Of a stretch of 64,000 bases of DNA, positions 55,697 through 63,890 are shown piece after piece. This DNA comes from Streptococcus sp. (GTDB lineage: Bacteria > Bacillota > Bacilli > Lactobacillales > Streptococcaceae), in NCBI GenBank assembly GCA_030528055.1, contig JAUMZQ010000001.1:202391-266390 (forward strand), in the 5' to 3' direction. Position 1 is the first letter of the stretch, and every line of letters starts with the position of its first letter. The position numbers and the translations under genes are program-made. Under the pieces are notes generated by a model that was not told where the DNA came from, ran no database searches, and saw only the letters and a program-made list of their open reading frames with translations.

Positions 55697-57019
55697 ATGT
55701 CAGACTTATTATCCCTACCAGACATTAAAACAATAGAACCGCCACAAGAAAATGAAACCGATATGATGTTTAAAGTTGAAGCAGTCGGACCACCTGAACG
55801 TTGTCCTGAATGTGGTTTTGACAAGTTGTACAAACACAGTTCAAGAAATCAACTAATTATGGATTTGCCCATTCGTTTAAAGCGAGTGGGCTTACATTTG
55901 AACCGTAGACGATACAAGTGTCGTGAATGCGGATCTACCTTCTGGGAACGCCTAATATCTGTAGATGAAAAGCGTAGTATGACCAAAAGGCTTTTAAAGT
56001 CCATTCAAGAGCAATCCATGTCTAAGACCTTTGTAGAAGTCGCAGAAAGCGTTGGTGTTGACGAGAAAACCATTAGGAACGTTTTTAAGGACTATGTGGC
56101 ACTCAAAGAACGTGAATACCAGTTTGAAACTCCTAAGTGGCTTGGGATAGACGAGATACATATTATCCGTAGACCTCGGCTTGTATTGACTAATATTGAA
56201 CGCAGGACTATTTATGACATCAAGCCTAACCGTAACAAGGAAACAGTCATCCAACGTCTTTCAGAAATCAGTGACAGGACTTACATTGAGTACGTCACAA
56301 TGGATATGTGGAAGCCCTACAAAGACGCAGTGAACACTATCCTTCCACAAGCTAAAGTTGTCGTAGATAAGTTTCATGTAGTTAGAATGGCTCATCAAGC
56401 CTTAGATAACGTCAGAAAGTCTTTGAAAGCCCATATGAGCCAAAAAGAAAGACGTACCCTTATGCGTGAAAGGTTTATCCTTCTAAAGCGTAAACACGAT
56501 CTAAATGAACGTGAATCATTCCTCTTAGATACTTGGTTAGGTAATCTTCCTGCTTTAAAAGAAGCCTATGAACTCAAAGAAGAGTTTTACTGGATATGGG
56601 ATACTCCTGATCCAGATGAAGGTCATCTTCGTTATAGTCAATGGAGACACCGTTGTATGTCCAGCAACTCTAAAGACGCATATAAAGACCTCGTGAGAGC
56701 CGTAGACAACTGGCATGTTGAAATATTCAACTACTTTGATAAAAGGCTCACTAATGCTTATACGGAGTCAATTAACAGCATTATTAGGCAGGTAGAGCGA
56801 ATGGGTAGAGGTTACTCGTTTGATGCCTTACGAGCCAAAATCCTTTTCAATGAGAAGCTCCATAAAAAGCGTAAGCCACGATTTAATTCAAGTGCTTTCA
56901 ATAAAGCTATGTTATACGATACTTTCAATTGGTATGAAGTGAATGATCACGACATTACAGACAACTTAGGTGTCGATTTTTCCACACTTATTAAGAATTT
57001 GGAGAAGGGTGATTTATAA
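55697..57019 (+). CDS. ISL3-family transposase
   Basis: A 440-residue DDE transposase. The N-terminal zinc ribbon (RCPECGFDKLYKH, RRYKCRECGSTFWER), a helix-turn-helix (VEVAESVGVDEKTIRNVF) and the DDE core (WLGIDEIHI, VVVDKFHVVRMAH, YTESINSIIRQ) identify ISL3. ATG 55697 suits AAAGG better than ATG 55688. It lies with merRA inside a split DUF4365-like gene. I could not define the terminal inverted repeats. Confidence 0.88.
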   Translation: MSDLLSLPDIKTIEPPQENETDMMFKVEAVGPPERCPECGFDKLYKHSSRNQLIMDLPIRLKRVGLHLNRRRYKCRECGSTFWERLISVDEKRSMTKRLLKSIQEQSMSKTFVEVAESVGVDEKTIRNVFKDYVALKEREYQFETPKWLGIDEIHIIRRPRLVLTNIERRTIYDIKPNRNKETVIQRLSEISDRTYIEYVTMDMWKPYKDAVNTILPQAKVVVDKFHVVRMAHQALDNVRKSLKAHMSQKERRTLMRERFILLKRKHDLNERESFLLDTWLGNLPALKEAYELKEEFYWIWDTPDPDEGHLRYSQWRHRCMSSNSKDAYKDLVRAVDNWHVEIFNYFDKRLTNAYTESINSIIRQVERMGRGYSFDALRAKILFNEKLHKKRKPRFNSSAFNKAMLYDTFNWYEVNDHDITDNLGVDFSTLIKNLEKGDL

Positions 57020-57048
57020 GCCCTTTTCCACCATAAAATCCGAATACC

Positions 57049-57117
57049 CGATTTTTTTAACGCCATTTTTAAATAATCGACAGCATCTTCTTCAATTTGT
57101 TTAGATGATTTGGACAT
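57049..57117 (-). pseudogene. N-terminal fragment of a DUF4365-like gene
   Basis: Reading the minus strand from ATG 57117 gives MSKSSKQIEEDAVDYLKMAL and then KKS before the ISL3 side. AGAGGTG lies 4 bases before the ATG and TATAAT with TTGGAA about 40 bp upstream, so this is a true gene start. The fragment faces the DUF4365 middle piece at 52918-53211 and is probably its missing beginning. Confidence 0.6.
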
Positions 57118-57194
57118 AATGCACCTCTTTGAAAATATTCCTATAAAAGTATTATATCAATTTTGTGATACCTTTTCCAAATCATCCCTGTTAT

Positions 57195-57430
57195 CCTAAT
57201 ACCATTCCTAAGAAAATCAATCCTTGATTTTTCACTGGGGGTTTGGGGGCGGAGCCACCAAGTTATCTTATCGTTGGCTGTCAAAACTGGAAGGTTTTGG
57301 TCAGCTGGCGATATGATTTTTGGGATATTGTGGACACAATATCTGAGCTCGCAAAGACCTGAAAGGAAGATATTATGCAGTGCCGTGTCTAATACGAGGG
57401 CGGGGATATACCGATATTAAAGAATGAGGA
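57195..57430. other. oriT: candidate oriT region
   Basis: The 240 bp before the relaxosome genes hold no gene but several repeats: a G-rich tract (GGGGGTTTGGGGGCGGAGCC, near 57236), the inverted repeat CAAAAC-TGGAAG-GTTTTG (near 57283-57300) and the near-perfect dyad GATATTGTG-GA-CACAATATC (57324-57343). Position directly upstream of mobC and relaxase genes is the usual place of oriT. The nick site is not identified. Confidence 0.6.
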
Positions 57431-57439
57431 GGATACAGG

Positions 57440-57802
57440 ATGGGAAATCTAGTTAGAGAGATACGTAAGGAAGTCAATTTCTCAATAGAAGAGTATCAAC
57501 AGATACAAAATTTTATGGAACAGGAGGGATATGAACAATTTTCCCCTTTTGCTAGAGGTAAATTATTGAAAATAGACCACCAACCATCTCAGCAGCTTGA
57601 AGAATGGATAAAATATTTACAGCACCAAAAAGTAGAACAGATTTACCGGGATGTACATGAAATACTTGTTCTGGCAAAGTTGTCTCAATCAGTTACTATG
57701 GAACATCTTGAAATCATCCTGACTTGTATCAAAGACTTGATGAAGGAAATTGAGGTAACTATTCCATTAAGCTATTCATTCAAAGACAAGTACATGGGGT
57801 AA
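57440..57802 (+). CDS. relaxosome accessory protein candidate
   Basis: A 120-residue protein with an N-terminal part like ribbon-helix-helix relaxosome proteins (REVNFSIEEYQQIQNFMEQEGYEQFSPFARGKLL) and a helical C-terminus. Its beginning resembles that of the next gene, suggesting a related origin. GAGGAGG precedes the ATG. It likely binds oriT with MobC. Confidence 0.65.
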   Translation: MGNLVREIRKEVNFSIEEYQQIQNFMEQEGYEQFSPFARGKLLKIDHQPSQQLEEWIKYLQHQKVEQIYRDVHEILVLAKLSQSVTMEHLEIILTCIKDLMKEIEVTIPLSYSFKDKYMG

Positions 57803-57808
57803 GTTATT

Positions 57809-58174
57809 ATGGAAAATCGTTATCGAACCAATTTGAAAAAGGTGTATTTGAGTGATCAAGAATTAATTATCCTCAATAAAAATCTTGCTCAGAGTCAGTG
57901 TCCAAACTTTTCGCATTATGCCAGAAAAACCTTACTCAATCCTCGTATGAATTTTATCACAATCGATACAAGAGGTTTTCAAGACCTGATTTTTGAAATT
58001 CGTAGGATTGGAAATAATATAAACCAGATTGCACGTTCGGTAAATCAAAGCCACCTACTTAGTCTTCAACAAGTCAAAGAATTGCAGCTCGGTATAGCAG
58101 AGTTAGAAACACAGTTACAACAAGATTTTGACATAAAGTGTCAGCGATTGAGAGAATTTTATGGTCATCACTAA
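57809..58174 (+). CDS. mobC: MobC-family relaxosome protein
   Basis: A 121-residue MobC-type protein: ribbon-helix-helix-like N-terminus (KKVYLSDQELIILNKNLAQSQCPNFSHYARKTLL) and the MobC signature IRRIGNNINQIARSVNQ. MobC bends and opens oriT for the relaxase. It starts 6 bp after the previous gene and overlaps the relaxase gene by 14 bases. Confidence 0.85.
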   Translation: MENRYRTNLKKVYLSDQELIILNKNLAQSQCPNFSHYARKTLLNPRMNFITIDTRGFQDLIFEIRRIGNNINQIARSVNQSHLLSLQQVKELQLGIAELETQLQQDFDIKCQRLREFYGHH

Positions 58175-60026
58175 GCATTATGCTGTTCATGGGAAAAAAT
58201 ACCGCCGTCAATTGATTAAGTATATTCTTGATCCTAAGAAAACCAGGAATTTATCATTGATTTCAGATTTTGGGATGAGTAATTATCTTGATTTTCCTGA
58301 CTATGTGGAACTGGTGAAGATGTATCAAAATAATTTTCTTTCAAATGACCAACTCTACGACTCACGGTTTGATAGACAAGAGAAAAAGCAACAGAAAATA
58401 CATGCTCATCATATTATTCAGTCTTTCTCACCTGAAGATAAATTAAGCCCAGAGGAAATCAATCGTATTGGCTATGAAACGATAAAAGAGTTGATAGGTG
58501 GTCAATATAAATTCATTGTTGCCACTCATGTTGATCAGGACCATTGTCATAATCACATTATTATCAACTCAATCAATAGCCAATCTCAAAAAAAGTTGAA
58601 GTGGGACTACGCTCTTGAAAGAAATTTACAAATGATTTCGGATAGAATTTCTAAAGTAGCGGGTGCTAAAATCATTCCACCTAAACGTTATTCTCATAGA
58701 GATTATGAGGTCTATCGACGTTCTAATCACAAATACGAATTGAAGCAGCGGTTATTTTTTCTCATGGAACATTCAATTGATTTCAATGATTTTATGCAAA
58801 AAGCTGAGCAACTAAATGTCAAAATAGATTTCTCAAGGAAACATAGCCGATTTTTTATGACAGATAGAAATATGAAGCAAGTCATCCAAGGAGATAAGCT
58901 GAATAAGAGAGAACCCTATTCAAAAGAATATTTTCAACGTTACTTTGCCAAGAAAAAGATTGAACTGATTTTAGAATTTTTATTGCTAAGATCCAACTCA
59001 TTTGATGATTTAGTTGAGAAAGCTCGGTTACTGGGATTAGAATTGAAGAGCAAGAAAAAAACGATAGATTTTGTTCTTTCTGATGGAAAAAGCTGCATTT
59101 CCATACCAAATAAGTCATTAAGAAAGAAAAATCTTTATGATACTACGTATTTTGATAGTTATTTCAAGGAACATGATGTGTTTGAAGTGCTTCATAATAA
59201 TGAAGTAAAAATAGAATTTGAAAAGTTTGAGACACAACAGCTTTCAGAAATATTGACTGTAGAAGAAATAACCGAAGCTTATGAAACGTATAAAACTAAG
59301 AGAGATGCTGTACATGAGTTTGAAGTTGAGATCACGGAGGAGCAAATTGAAAAAATTGTGCTAGATGGTCTATTTGTTAAAGTTTGGATGGGTATTGGAC
59401 AAGAAGGACTAATCTTCATTCCAAATCATCAACTTAATATCTTAGAACAAGAAAATAAGAAGCAGTATCAGGTGTTTATTCGAGAAACATCTTCTTATTT
59501 CATTTATCATAAAGAGGACTCAGAAATGAATCGATTTATGAAAGGAAGGGACTTGATTCGCCAACTAACGTTTGACAATAAGTCTTTACCTTATAAGAGA
59601 CGAATAAGTCTGGTCAGTCTTCAACAAAAAATTGAAGAAATCAATTTATTGATGATATTAAACATTCAAAATAAATCCTTTCTAGAATTAAAAGATGAAT
59701 TGGTTGGAGACATCGCACAGCTAGATATTGAATTGACAAATCTTCAAGACAAAAACACCACCTTAAACAAGATGGCAGAAGTAGTTGTTAACCTACAAAG
59801 TGATAATCAAGATACCAAGCAATTAGCTAAGTATGAATGTTCCAAGATGAATTTATCGCAGAATGTAACAATTGGACAGATTGAATCTGAGATTGAAATG
59901 ATACAGAATCAGCTAGACAATAAAATCGAAGAATACGAAAATGCGGTTAGAAAGTTGGATGAATATGTAAGAGTTTTAAATATGGATAAATACAAGACAG
60001 ACGATTTTTCCATTCATATTGAATAA
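58161..60026 (+). CDS. MOBP-type relaxase
   Basis: A 621-residue relaxase that nicks oriT and pilots the strand. The N-terminal 260 residues hold the catalytic domain: HAHHIIQSFSPEDKLSPEEINRIG and the metal site HVDQDHCHNHIIINS (about 123-137). The remainder is helical with a coiled coil near the C-terminus. The place and pattern resemble the Tn5252 relaxase. It starts inside mobC, so translation is coupled. Intact. Confidence 0.92.
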   Translation: MVITKHYAVHGKKYRRQLIKYILDPKKTRNLSLISDFGMSNYLDFPDYVELVKMYQNNFLSNDQLYDSRFDRQEKKQQKIHAHHIIQSFSPEDKLSPEEINRIGYETIKELIGGQYKFIVATHVDQDHCHNHIIINSINSQSQKKLKWDYALERNLQMISDRISKVAGAKIIPPKRYSHRDYEVYRRSNHKYELKQRLFFLMEHSIDFNDFMQKAEQLNVKIDFSRKHSRFFMTDRNMKQVIQGDKLNKREPYSKEYFQRYFAKKKIELILEFLLLRSNSFDDLVEKARLLGLELKSKKKTIDFVLSDGKSCISIPNKSLRKKNLYDTTYFDSYFKEHDVFEVLHNNEVKIEFEKFETQQLSEILTVEEITEAYETYKTKRDAVHEFEVEITEEQIEKIVLDGLFVKVWMGIGQEGLIFIPNHQLNILEQENKKQYQVFIRETSSYFIYHKEDSEMNRFMKGRDLIRQLTFDNKSLPYKRRISLVSLQQKIEEINLLMILNIQNKSFLELKDELVGDIAQLDIELTNLQDKNTTLNKMAEVVVNLQSDNQDTKQLAKYECSKMNLSQNVTIGQIESEIEMIQNQLDNKIEEYENAVRKLDEYVRVLNMDKYKTDDFSIHIE

Positions 60027-60081
60027 ATGTTCAAATTTCCAACATATTCTTGTTTATTTTTGTATAATGTATAATAAAACT

Positions 60082-60133
60082 ACTCTCAAACCGTCTAATT
60101 TGTAAAGAAATAAACGGTTTGGGAGTTTTATTT
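60082..60133 (+). terminator. terminator of the mobilisation operon
   Basis: ACTCTCAAACCGT at 60082-60094 pairs with ACGGTTTGGGAGT at 60114-60126 (one G-U pair), followed by TTTTATTT. Confidence 0.75.
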
Positions 60134-60135
60134 CT

Positions 60136-60154
60136 ATTGTCCAATTAGGACAAT
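60136..60154. promoter_or_regulatory. operator candidate upstream of the Xre gene
   Basis: ATTGTCC-AATTA-GGACAAT is a perfect 7-bp inverted repeat about 50 bp before the Xre ATG; TATACT (60181-60186) may be the -10. Symmetry and place suggest autoregulation. Confidence 0.55.
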
Positions 60155-60206
60155 ATATCAAATTTCTCCTAGTTATCCTCTATACTTTTCCTTAGGAGAA
60201 AGATTG

Positions 60207-60431
60207 ATGTACCGACGTTTAAGGGATTTGAGAGAAGACAATGATTTCACTCAAAAATACGTTGCCGAAAAGCTTTCGTTTACCCACTCTGCTTATTCAA
60301 AAATTGAGAGAGGAGAACGTATTTTATCGGCAGATGTAATAATAAAACTTTCAAATCTATATAACGTTAGTACAGATTATTTGTTGGGGCAAACTGACTT
60401 TCCCCACCGAATAAAGAATAATTTAAAATAG
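60207..60431 (+). CDS. Xre-family regulator
   Basis: A 74-residue single-domain Cro/CI-type regulator (LRDLREDNDFTQKYVAEKLSFTHSAYSKIERGERILSADVIIKLSNLYNVSTDYLLG). ATG 60207 follows AGGAGA at 60195; the TTG just before is unlikely. It sits between the mobilisation and the integration modules and probably controls one of them through the palindrome upstream. Confidence 0.85.
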   Translation: MYRRLRDLREDNDFTQKYVAEKLSFTHSAYSKIERGERILSADVIIKLSNLYNVSTDYLLGQTDFPHRIKNNLK

Positions 60432-60481
60432 TCCCTCCTGATTTGTTCATTGACAATTGAATAATTCTAGGTGGGACTTTA
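60430..60481 (+). terminator. terminator after Xre gene
   Basis: AGTCCCTCCT at 60430-60439 pairs with AGGTGGGACT at 60469-60478 (one mismatch), followed by TTTATTT. Confidence 0.65.
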
Positions 60482-60709
60482 TTTATTTGTTGAGCAATAG
60501 AATGTAATGCGCCAGGAAATGAGCGAAAATCATTTATTCAAAAATAGGATGGTGACCTATCTGCCATAACACAAATAATGATAATGATACTTCTGACCGT
60601 TCAGGCTGCCATCGAAAAAGGACAGCGGGTGAAATTCCCATGATTGAACTAACCATTCAAATCCCATCTAGCGTGTAAAATAACTTAGTGATTTGAAGGA
60701 GGAAAGTGT
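60482..60709 (+). other. gene-poor stretch before the excisionase candidate
   Basis: A 20-codon frame (60584-60643, LLTVQAAIEKGQRVKFP) overlaps ATG-MIELTIQIPSSV in another frame. Both look like scraps of a decayed small gene; neither has a good ribosome site. The promoter of 60710 must lie here but is not clear. Confidence 0.4.
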
Positions 60710-60937
60710 ATGAGAACTGCTACATATAAAGATTTAATGAACTTAGGATTTCCTGAACATACCTCTAGAGACATTATTCGTGAAGCTAAAAAAATTGCTG
60801 TAAAAAAGTTTGAAGAAGCTCGCAAAGTTGACCATAATGCGGTACAATTAAGTAAATCGCCCTTTGACAATCGAAGACTAGGTATCGCACCAGCAGAAAT
60901 TGTGGAACAATTAATAGGGATTCCACTATCTAAATAA
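60710..60937 (+). CDS. DUF3173 protein, excisionase candidate
   Basis: A 75-residue protein of the DUF3173 kind (TATYKDLMNLGFPEHTSRDIIREAKKIAV..RLGIAPAEIVEQLIGIPL), small, basic and helix-turn-helix-like. It stands directly before integrase genes in ICESa2603-type elements, where it is thought to act as excisionase. AAGGAGG precedes the ATG; 22 bp separate it from the integrase. Confidence 0.8.
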   Translation: MRTATYKDLMNLGFPEHTSRDIIREAKKIAVKKFEEARKVDHNAVQLSKSPFDNRRLGIAPAEIVEQLIGIPLSK

Positions 60938-60959
60938 CATTTAGAAAGTGAGAATCCAA

Positions 60960-62159
60960 ATGGCAACAAAAAGTAGTAAAAAATACAAAGGTGTTTATTG
61001 TGATAATAAGGGAAAGATATTTTATCAGATTGATCTTGGAATCGACCCAGTAACTGGCAAAAGGGTACAAAAGAAAGCTAGAAAAAATCAATATGGTAAA
61101 ACCTTTGAAACAATGAAAGAAGCATATGACGAATTAGTTCGTATAAAATATGAATTTGCCAACAAAGTCAGTTTAGAAAATTACAATATGACTTTTGAAA
61201 ACTATATGAACAAAATTTATTTAAGAGCATATAAGCAAAAGGTTCAGTCTGTGACATATAAGACGGCTCTTCCTCATCATAAACTTTTTATTCAATATTT
61301 TGGTTTAAAGCCATTAAAAGCAATAACTCCTAGAGATTGCGAAGCTTTTAGATTGCATATCATAGAGAATTATTCTGAAAACTATGCGAAAAATTTATGG
61401 TCAAGGTTTAAAGCTTGTATGGGTTATGCAGAAAGACTTGGCTATATTTCAAATATGCCTTGTAAAGCATTAGATAATCCTAGAGGTAAACATCCAGAAA
61501 CTCCATTTTGGACCTATGCGGAGTTTCAGACATTTATCAAATCATTTGACTTACATGATTATGAAGAATTGCAACGATTTACTGCCATCTGGTTATATTA
61601 TATGACAGGTGTACGAGTGAGCGAAGGTTTATCTTTATGTTGGGAGGATATTGATTTTGATAAAAAATTTCTAAAGGTACATACAACCTTAGAGAAAGAT
61701 GAAAATGGTAATTGGTATCGTAAAGACCAAACAAAGACTCCAGCAGGTGAACGACTTATTGAATTGGATGATATTACTATTGAAGTACTTCAAGTTTGGC
61801 GAAAAAATCAGTTTGCAAATCAAGATACAGATTTTATCATTTCAAGATTTGGAGATCCTTTTTGCAAATCAACCATTTGTCGCATCATCAAACGGAAAGC
61901 TCAACAGGTAGGAGTTCCAGTAATTACAGGAAAAGGTCTCAGACATAGCCATGCATCCTATCTAATCAATGTCTTGAAAAAAGATATTTTATATGTAGCC
62001 AGACGTATGGGACATGCCGATAAATCAACAACTTTGAATACTTACAGTCACTGGTTTAATGCTTTAGATAAAACAGTTTCTGAAGAAATCACACAAAATA
62101 TCAAAAGTGCAGGATTGGATTCAATTTTATGCCAAAATTCCTGCCAAACTTCAAATTAA
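60960..62159 (+). CDS. int: tyrosine recombinase (ICE integrase)
   Basis: A 399-residue integrase. The N-terminus is an AP2-like arm-binding domain (KYKGVYCDNKGKIFYQIDLGID), then a core-binding SAM-like domain and the catalytic domain with Arg in TGVRVSEGL (about 217), LRHSHAS (about 327) and Tyr in NTYSHW (about 361). It recombines the 15-bp core in rplL. ATG 60960 is preferred over the in-frame GTG 60948. It reads toward attR, 45 bp away. Intact. Confidence 0.95.
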   Translation: MATKSSKKYKGVYCDNKGKIFYQIDLGIDPVTGKRVQKKARKNQYGKTFETMKEAYDELVRIKYEFANKVSLENYNMTFENYMNKIYLRAYKQKVQSVTYKTALPHHKLFIQYFGLKPLKAITPRDCEAFRLHIIENYSENYAKNLWSRFKACMGYAERLGYISNMPCKALDNPRGKHPETPFWTYAEFQTFIKSFDLHDYEELQRFTAIWLYYMTGVRVSEGLSLCWEDIDFDKKFLKVHTTLEKDENGNWYRKDQTKTPAGERLIELDDITIEVLQVWRKNQFANQDTDFIISRFGDPFCKSTICRIIKRKAQQVGVPVITGKGLRHSHASYLINVLKKDILYVARRMGHADKSTTLNTYSHWFNALDKTVSEEITQNIKSAGLDSILCQNSCQTSN

Positions 62160-62178
62160 GAACTCAAACCCCTTGATA

Positions 62179-62202
62179 TTGCACATTTAACAGGTTGTGC
62201 AA
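62179..62202. repeat. inverted repeat next to attR
   Basis: TTGCACA (62179-62185) and TGTGCAA (62196-62202) form a perfect 7-bp inverted repeat 2 bp before attR. It may be an integrase/excisionase binding site or the int terminator. Confidence 0.5.
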
Positions 62203-62204
62203 TT

Positions 62205-62225
62205 GTTACTCTTAAATAAGAGTCA
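62205..62225. repeat. attR: attR of ICE
   Basis: Identical over 21 bp to attL at 5008-5028, including GTTACTCTTAAATAA; flanking bases differ. Confidence 0.95.
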
Positions 62226-62231
62226 CATCTC

Positions 62232-62260
62232 AAAAATCATTCTATAAGATTTTTGTTTTT
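62232..62260 (+). terminator. displaced native rplL terminator
   Basis: AAAAATC (62232-62238) pairs with GATTTTT (62248-62254), loop 9, then GTTTTT. It lies 7 bp beyond attR, so in the ICE-free chromosome it follows the rplL stop codon. Confidence 0.8.
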
Positions 62261-62269
62261 ATAGATATA

Positions 62270-63743
62270 TTAGGGGGAGACATTATAATGTCTCCCCCTC
62301 AGACCGAAGACAAACTTCTGATTAGAGGTTTGTCTTTTTATTTGAATTAAGACGAAAAAGTTAGATAGTCGGTATATTCTGCCATTTAGGGCAAAATAAA
62401 AAGACCTCCCCGCCATCATTCTTACCAATTTTTTAAGATTTAGACACACCAAAGTAAGCCCAACCTTATCTTTCATTTTTGACTTTCCTCTTTCTCTGGT
62501 GTAACGGAAGTTATGGTACTCCTTGGCTGTCCCAAAGAGTCGTTCAATGGTTTCCTTCCGTCTCTTATACAAGTCTTTCATCCCTATCTCATGCCTGATA
62601 TCCTCACAGATATCCAAGTAATCTCTCCAGATATGCCTAGTGACTATCTTCTGGTGTGTCTTACTTTCAGTACAGAGAGAAAGCATGGGACAGGTTCGAC
62701 AAATGTTAGGGTTGCTCTTATATTCACGGTAGCCGTCACGATTGGTCGTACTATAAGCTAGTACTTGATTTTCTGGGCAGAGACAACAATCATAATACTC
62801 ATCATAAATAAACTCCTTAGCTTTTAGCCCCTCTCTCTTTCCTCTTGGTCTTGTATAAGGAAAAACAGGAGTAATTTCTTTATCAAGTAACCATTTTGCG
62901 ATACTTGGTGTCTTATAGCCAGAGTCAGCTATGATGTATTTAGGATGAAACCCTTCTAATTTAGAGAAAATAGTTGGAAAGGCCTGACTATCATGGACAT
63001 TCCCTGCCTCAATGCTATAAGCTAATGCCCAACCATGCTTATCACAAGCCACTTGAGCATTATAGGCGAAAACCTCCTTATGCTCTCCCTTATGAAACCA
63101 CCCACTTTCTGGGTCAGTAGTGGAGATTTTCTTTTCCTTAGCCACGCTTTCTTTTGCGGGCTTTAAGGACTTTTTTTCGTGTTTCCTCCTGTCTCGCTCA
63201 ATTTCAATCTCTAATTGCTCACTCATAAATTTGGCCTGTTGTTTTATTTCTTGTTTACGGTATTTATGGTTATTGGCAGCTGCCTTGATATGAGTGCCAT
63301 CTAGGAAGATTTCATCAGTATCAACTAGTCCAGCATCTAGCACTCGGTTTAGAATAAACATAAAAATCTCTTGGATGACCTCTTTATCCTTAAAGCGTCG
63401 ACTGTAGTTCTTTACCATAGGTTGTGAAGTGCGGTACCTTATCTTCTAATGTCAAACCGAGAAACCAACGGTAGGCGGTATTAACTTGAATCTCATCAAT
63501 GGTCTTTCTCATTGAAGGAATACCGTAGAAACATTGGATAAGGGGAATCTTGATTAGCATAACAGGATCAAGACTAGGTCTACCATTATCTAGACTATAG
63601 GTATCTTCAACAAGGTCATAAATAAAGGAGAAATCAATGTATTTTTCAACCTGTCTTAGAAAGTGGTCTTCTGGGACTAGGTCATTAAGACTATAGAAAC
63701 CAACAGTTCCACGATTATAGCTGATATTTTCTTTGTGTAACAT
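62270..63743 (-). pseudogene. IS1182-family transposase, frameshifted
   Basis: Two minus-strand frames make one transposase of about 490 residues. The first (63390-63743, MLHKENISYNRGTVGFYSL..NDL, LDPVMLIKIPLIQCFYGIPSMR) breaks after VPHFTTYGK; the second resumes with NYSRRFKDKEVIQEIF and holds LDGTHIKAAANNHKY, IADSGYKTPSIA and ERLFGTAKEYHNFRYT. One extra A in the GGTAAAGAAC stretch near 63410 explains the shift. The element is probably not able to move by itself. Confidence 0.88.
62273..62298. repeat. 26-bp perfect palindrome at the IS1182 left end
   Basis: The arm GGGGGAGACATTA is followed directly by its reverse complement. The inner arm is the element's inverted repeat; the outer arm is a mirror copy not present beyond the right end. 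Confidence 0.8.
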
Positions 63744-63858
63744 AAGCAGTACCTCATCAGATCAATTCTACCTTTATTATACCTCTAAACACAAAGAAAA
63801 GCCCTTAGAAATCACTTTCTAAGGACTTTGTCTACAGTCTGAGGGGGAGACATTATAT
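62284..63858 (-). mobile_element. IS1182-family insertion sequence
   Basis: Ends are inverted repeats: left TATAATGTCTCCCCCTCAGAC from about 62284, and its complement at the right end up to about 63858, continuing as CGAAGACAAA and TGTAGACAAA. The element fills the DNA just beyond attR. Its transposase gene is frameshifted. Confidence 0.8.
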
Positions 63859-63890
63859 GGCTCTATGTCAACTGTAGTGGATGACTATAA

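Larger units (their letters stand above)
5008..62225. mobile_element. ICESa2603-family integrative and conjugative element
   Basis: The element is bounded by 21-bp attL and attR in rplL. It contains integrase, excisionase candidate, relaxase, MobC, VirD4, VirB4, a wall hydrolase, TOPRIM primase, RepA-type initiator and a methylase/helicase giant gene. Cargo is an AbiE module, antigen I/II adhesin, SOS cassette and Cd/Cu/Hg resistance. Length is about 57.2 kb, including a group II intron, a complete ISL3-type transposase gene and an IS3 remnant acquired later. The TrbL-like gene has a premature stop, so transfer ability is uncertain. Confidence 0.93.

Noticed and set aside
55538-57060. Exact ends of the ISL3 element
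   Set aside because: I could not match inverted repeats between the left side (55538-55690) and the right side (57020-57060), so no boundaries are claimed.
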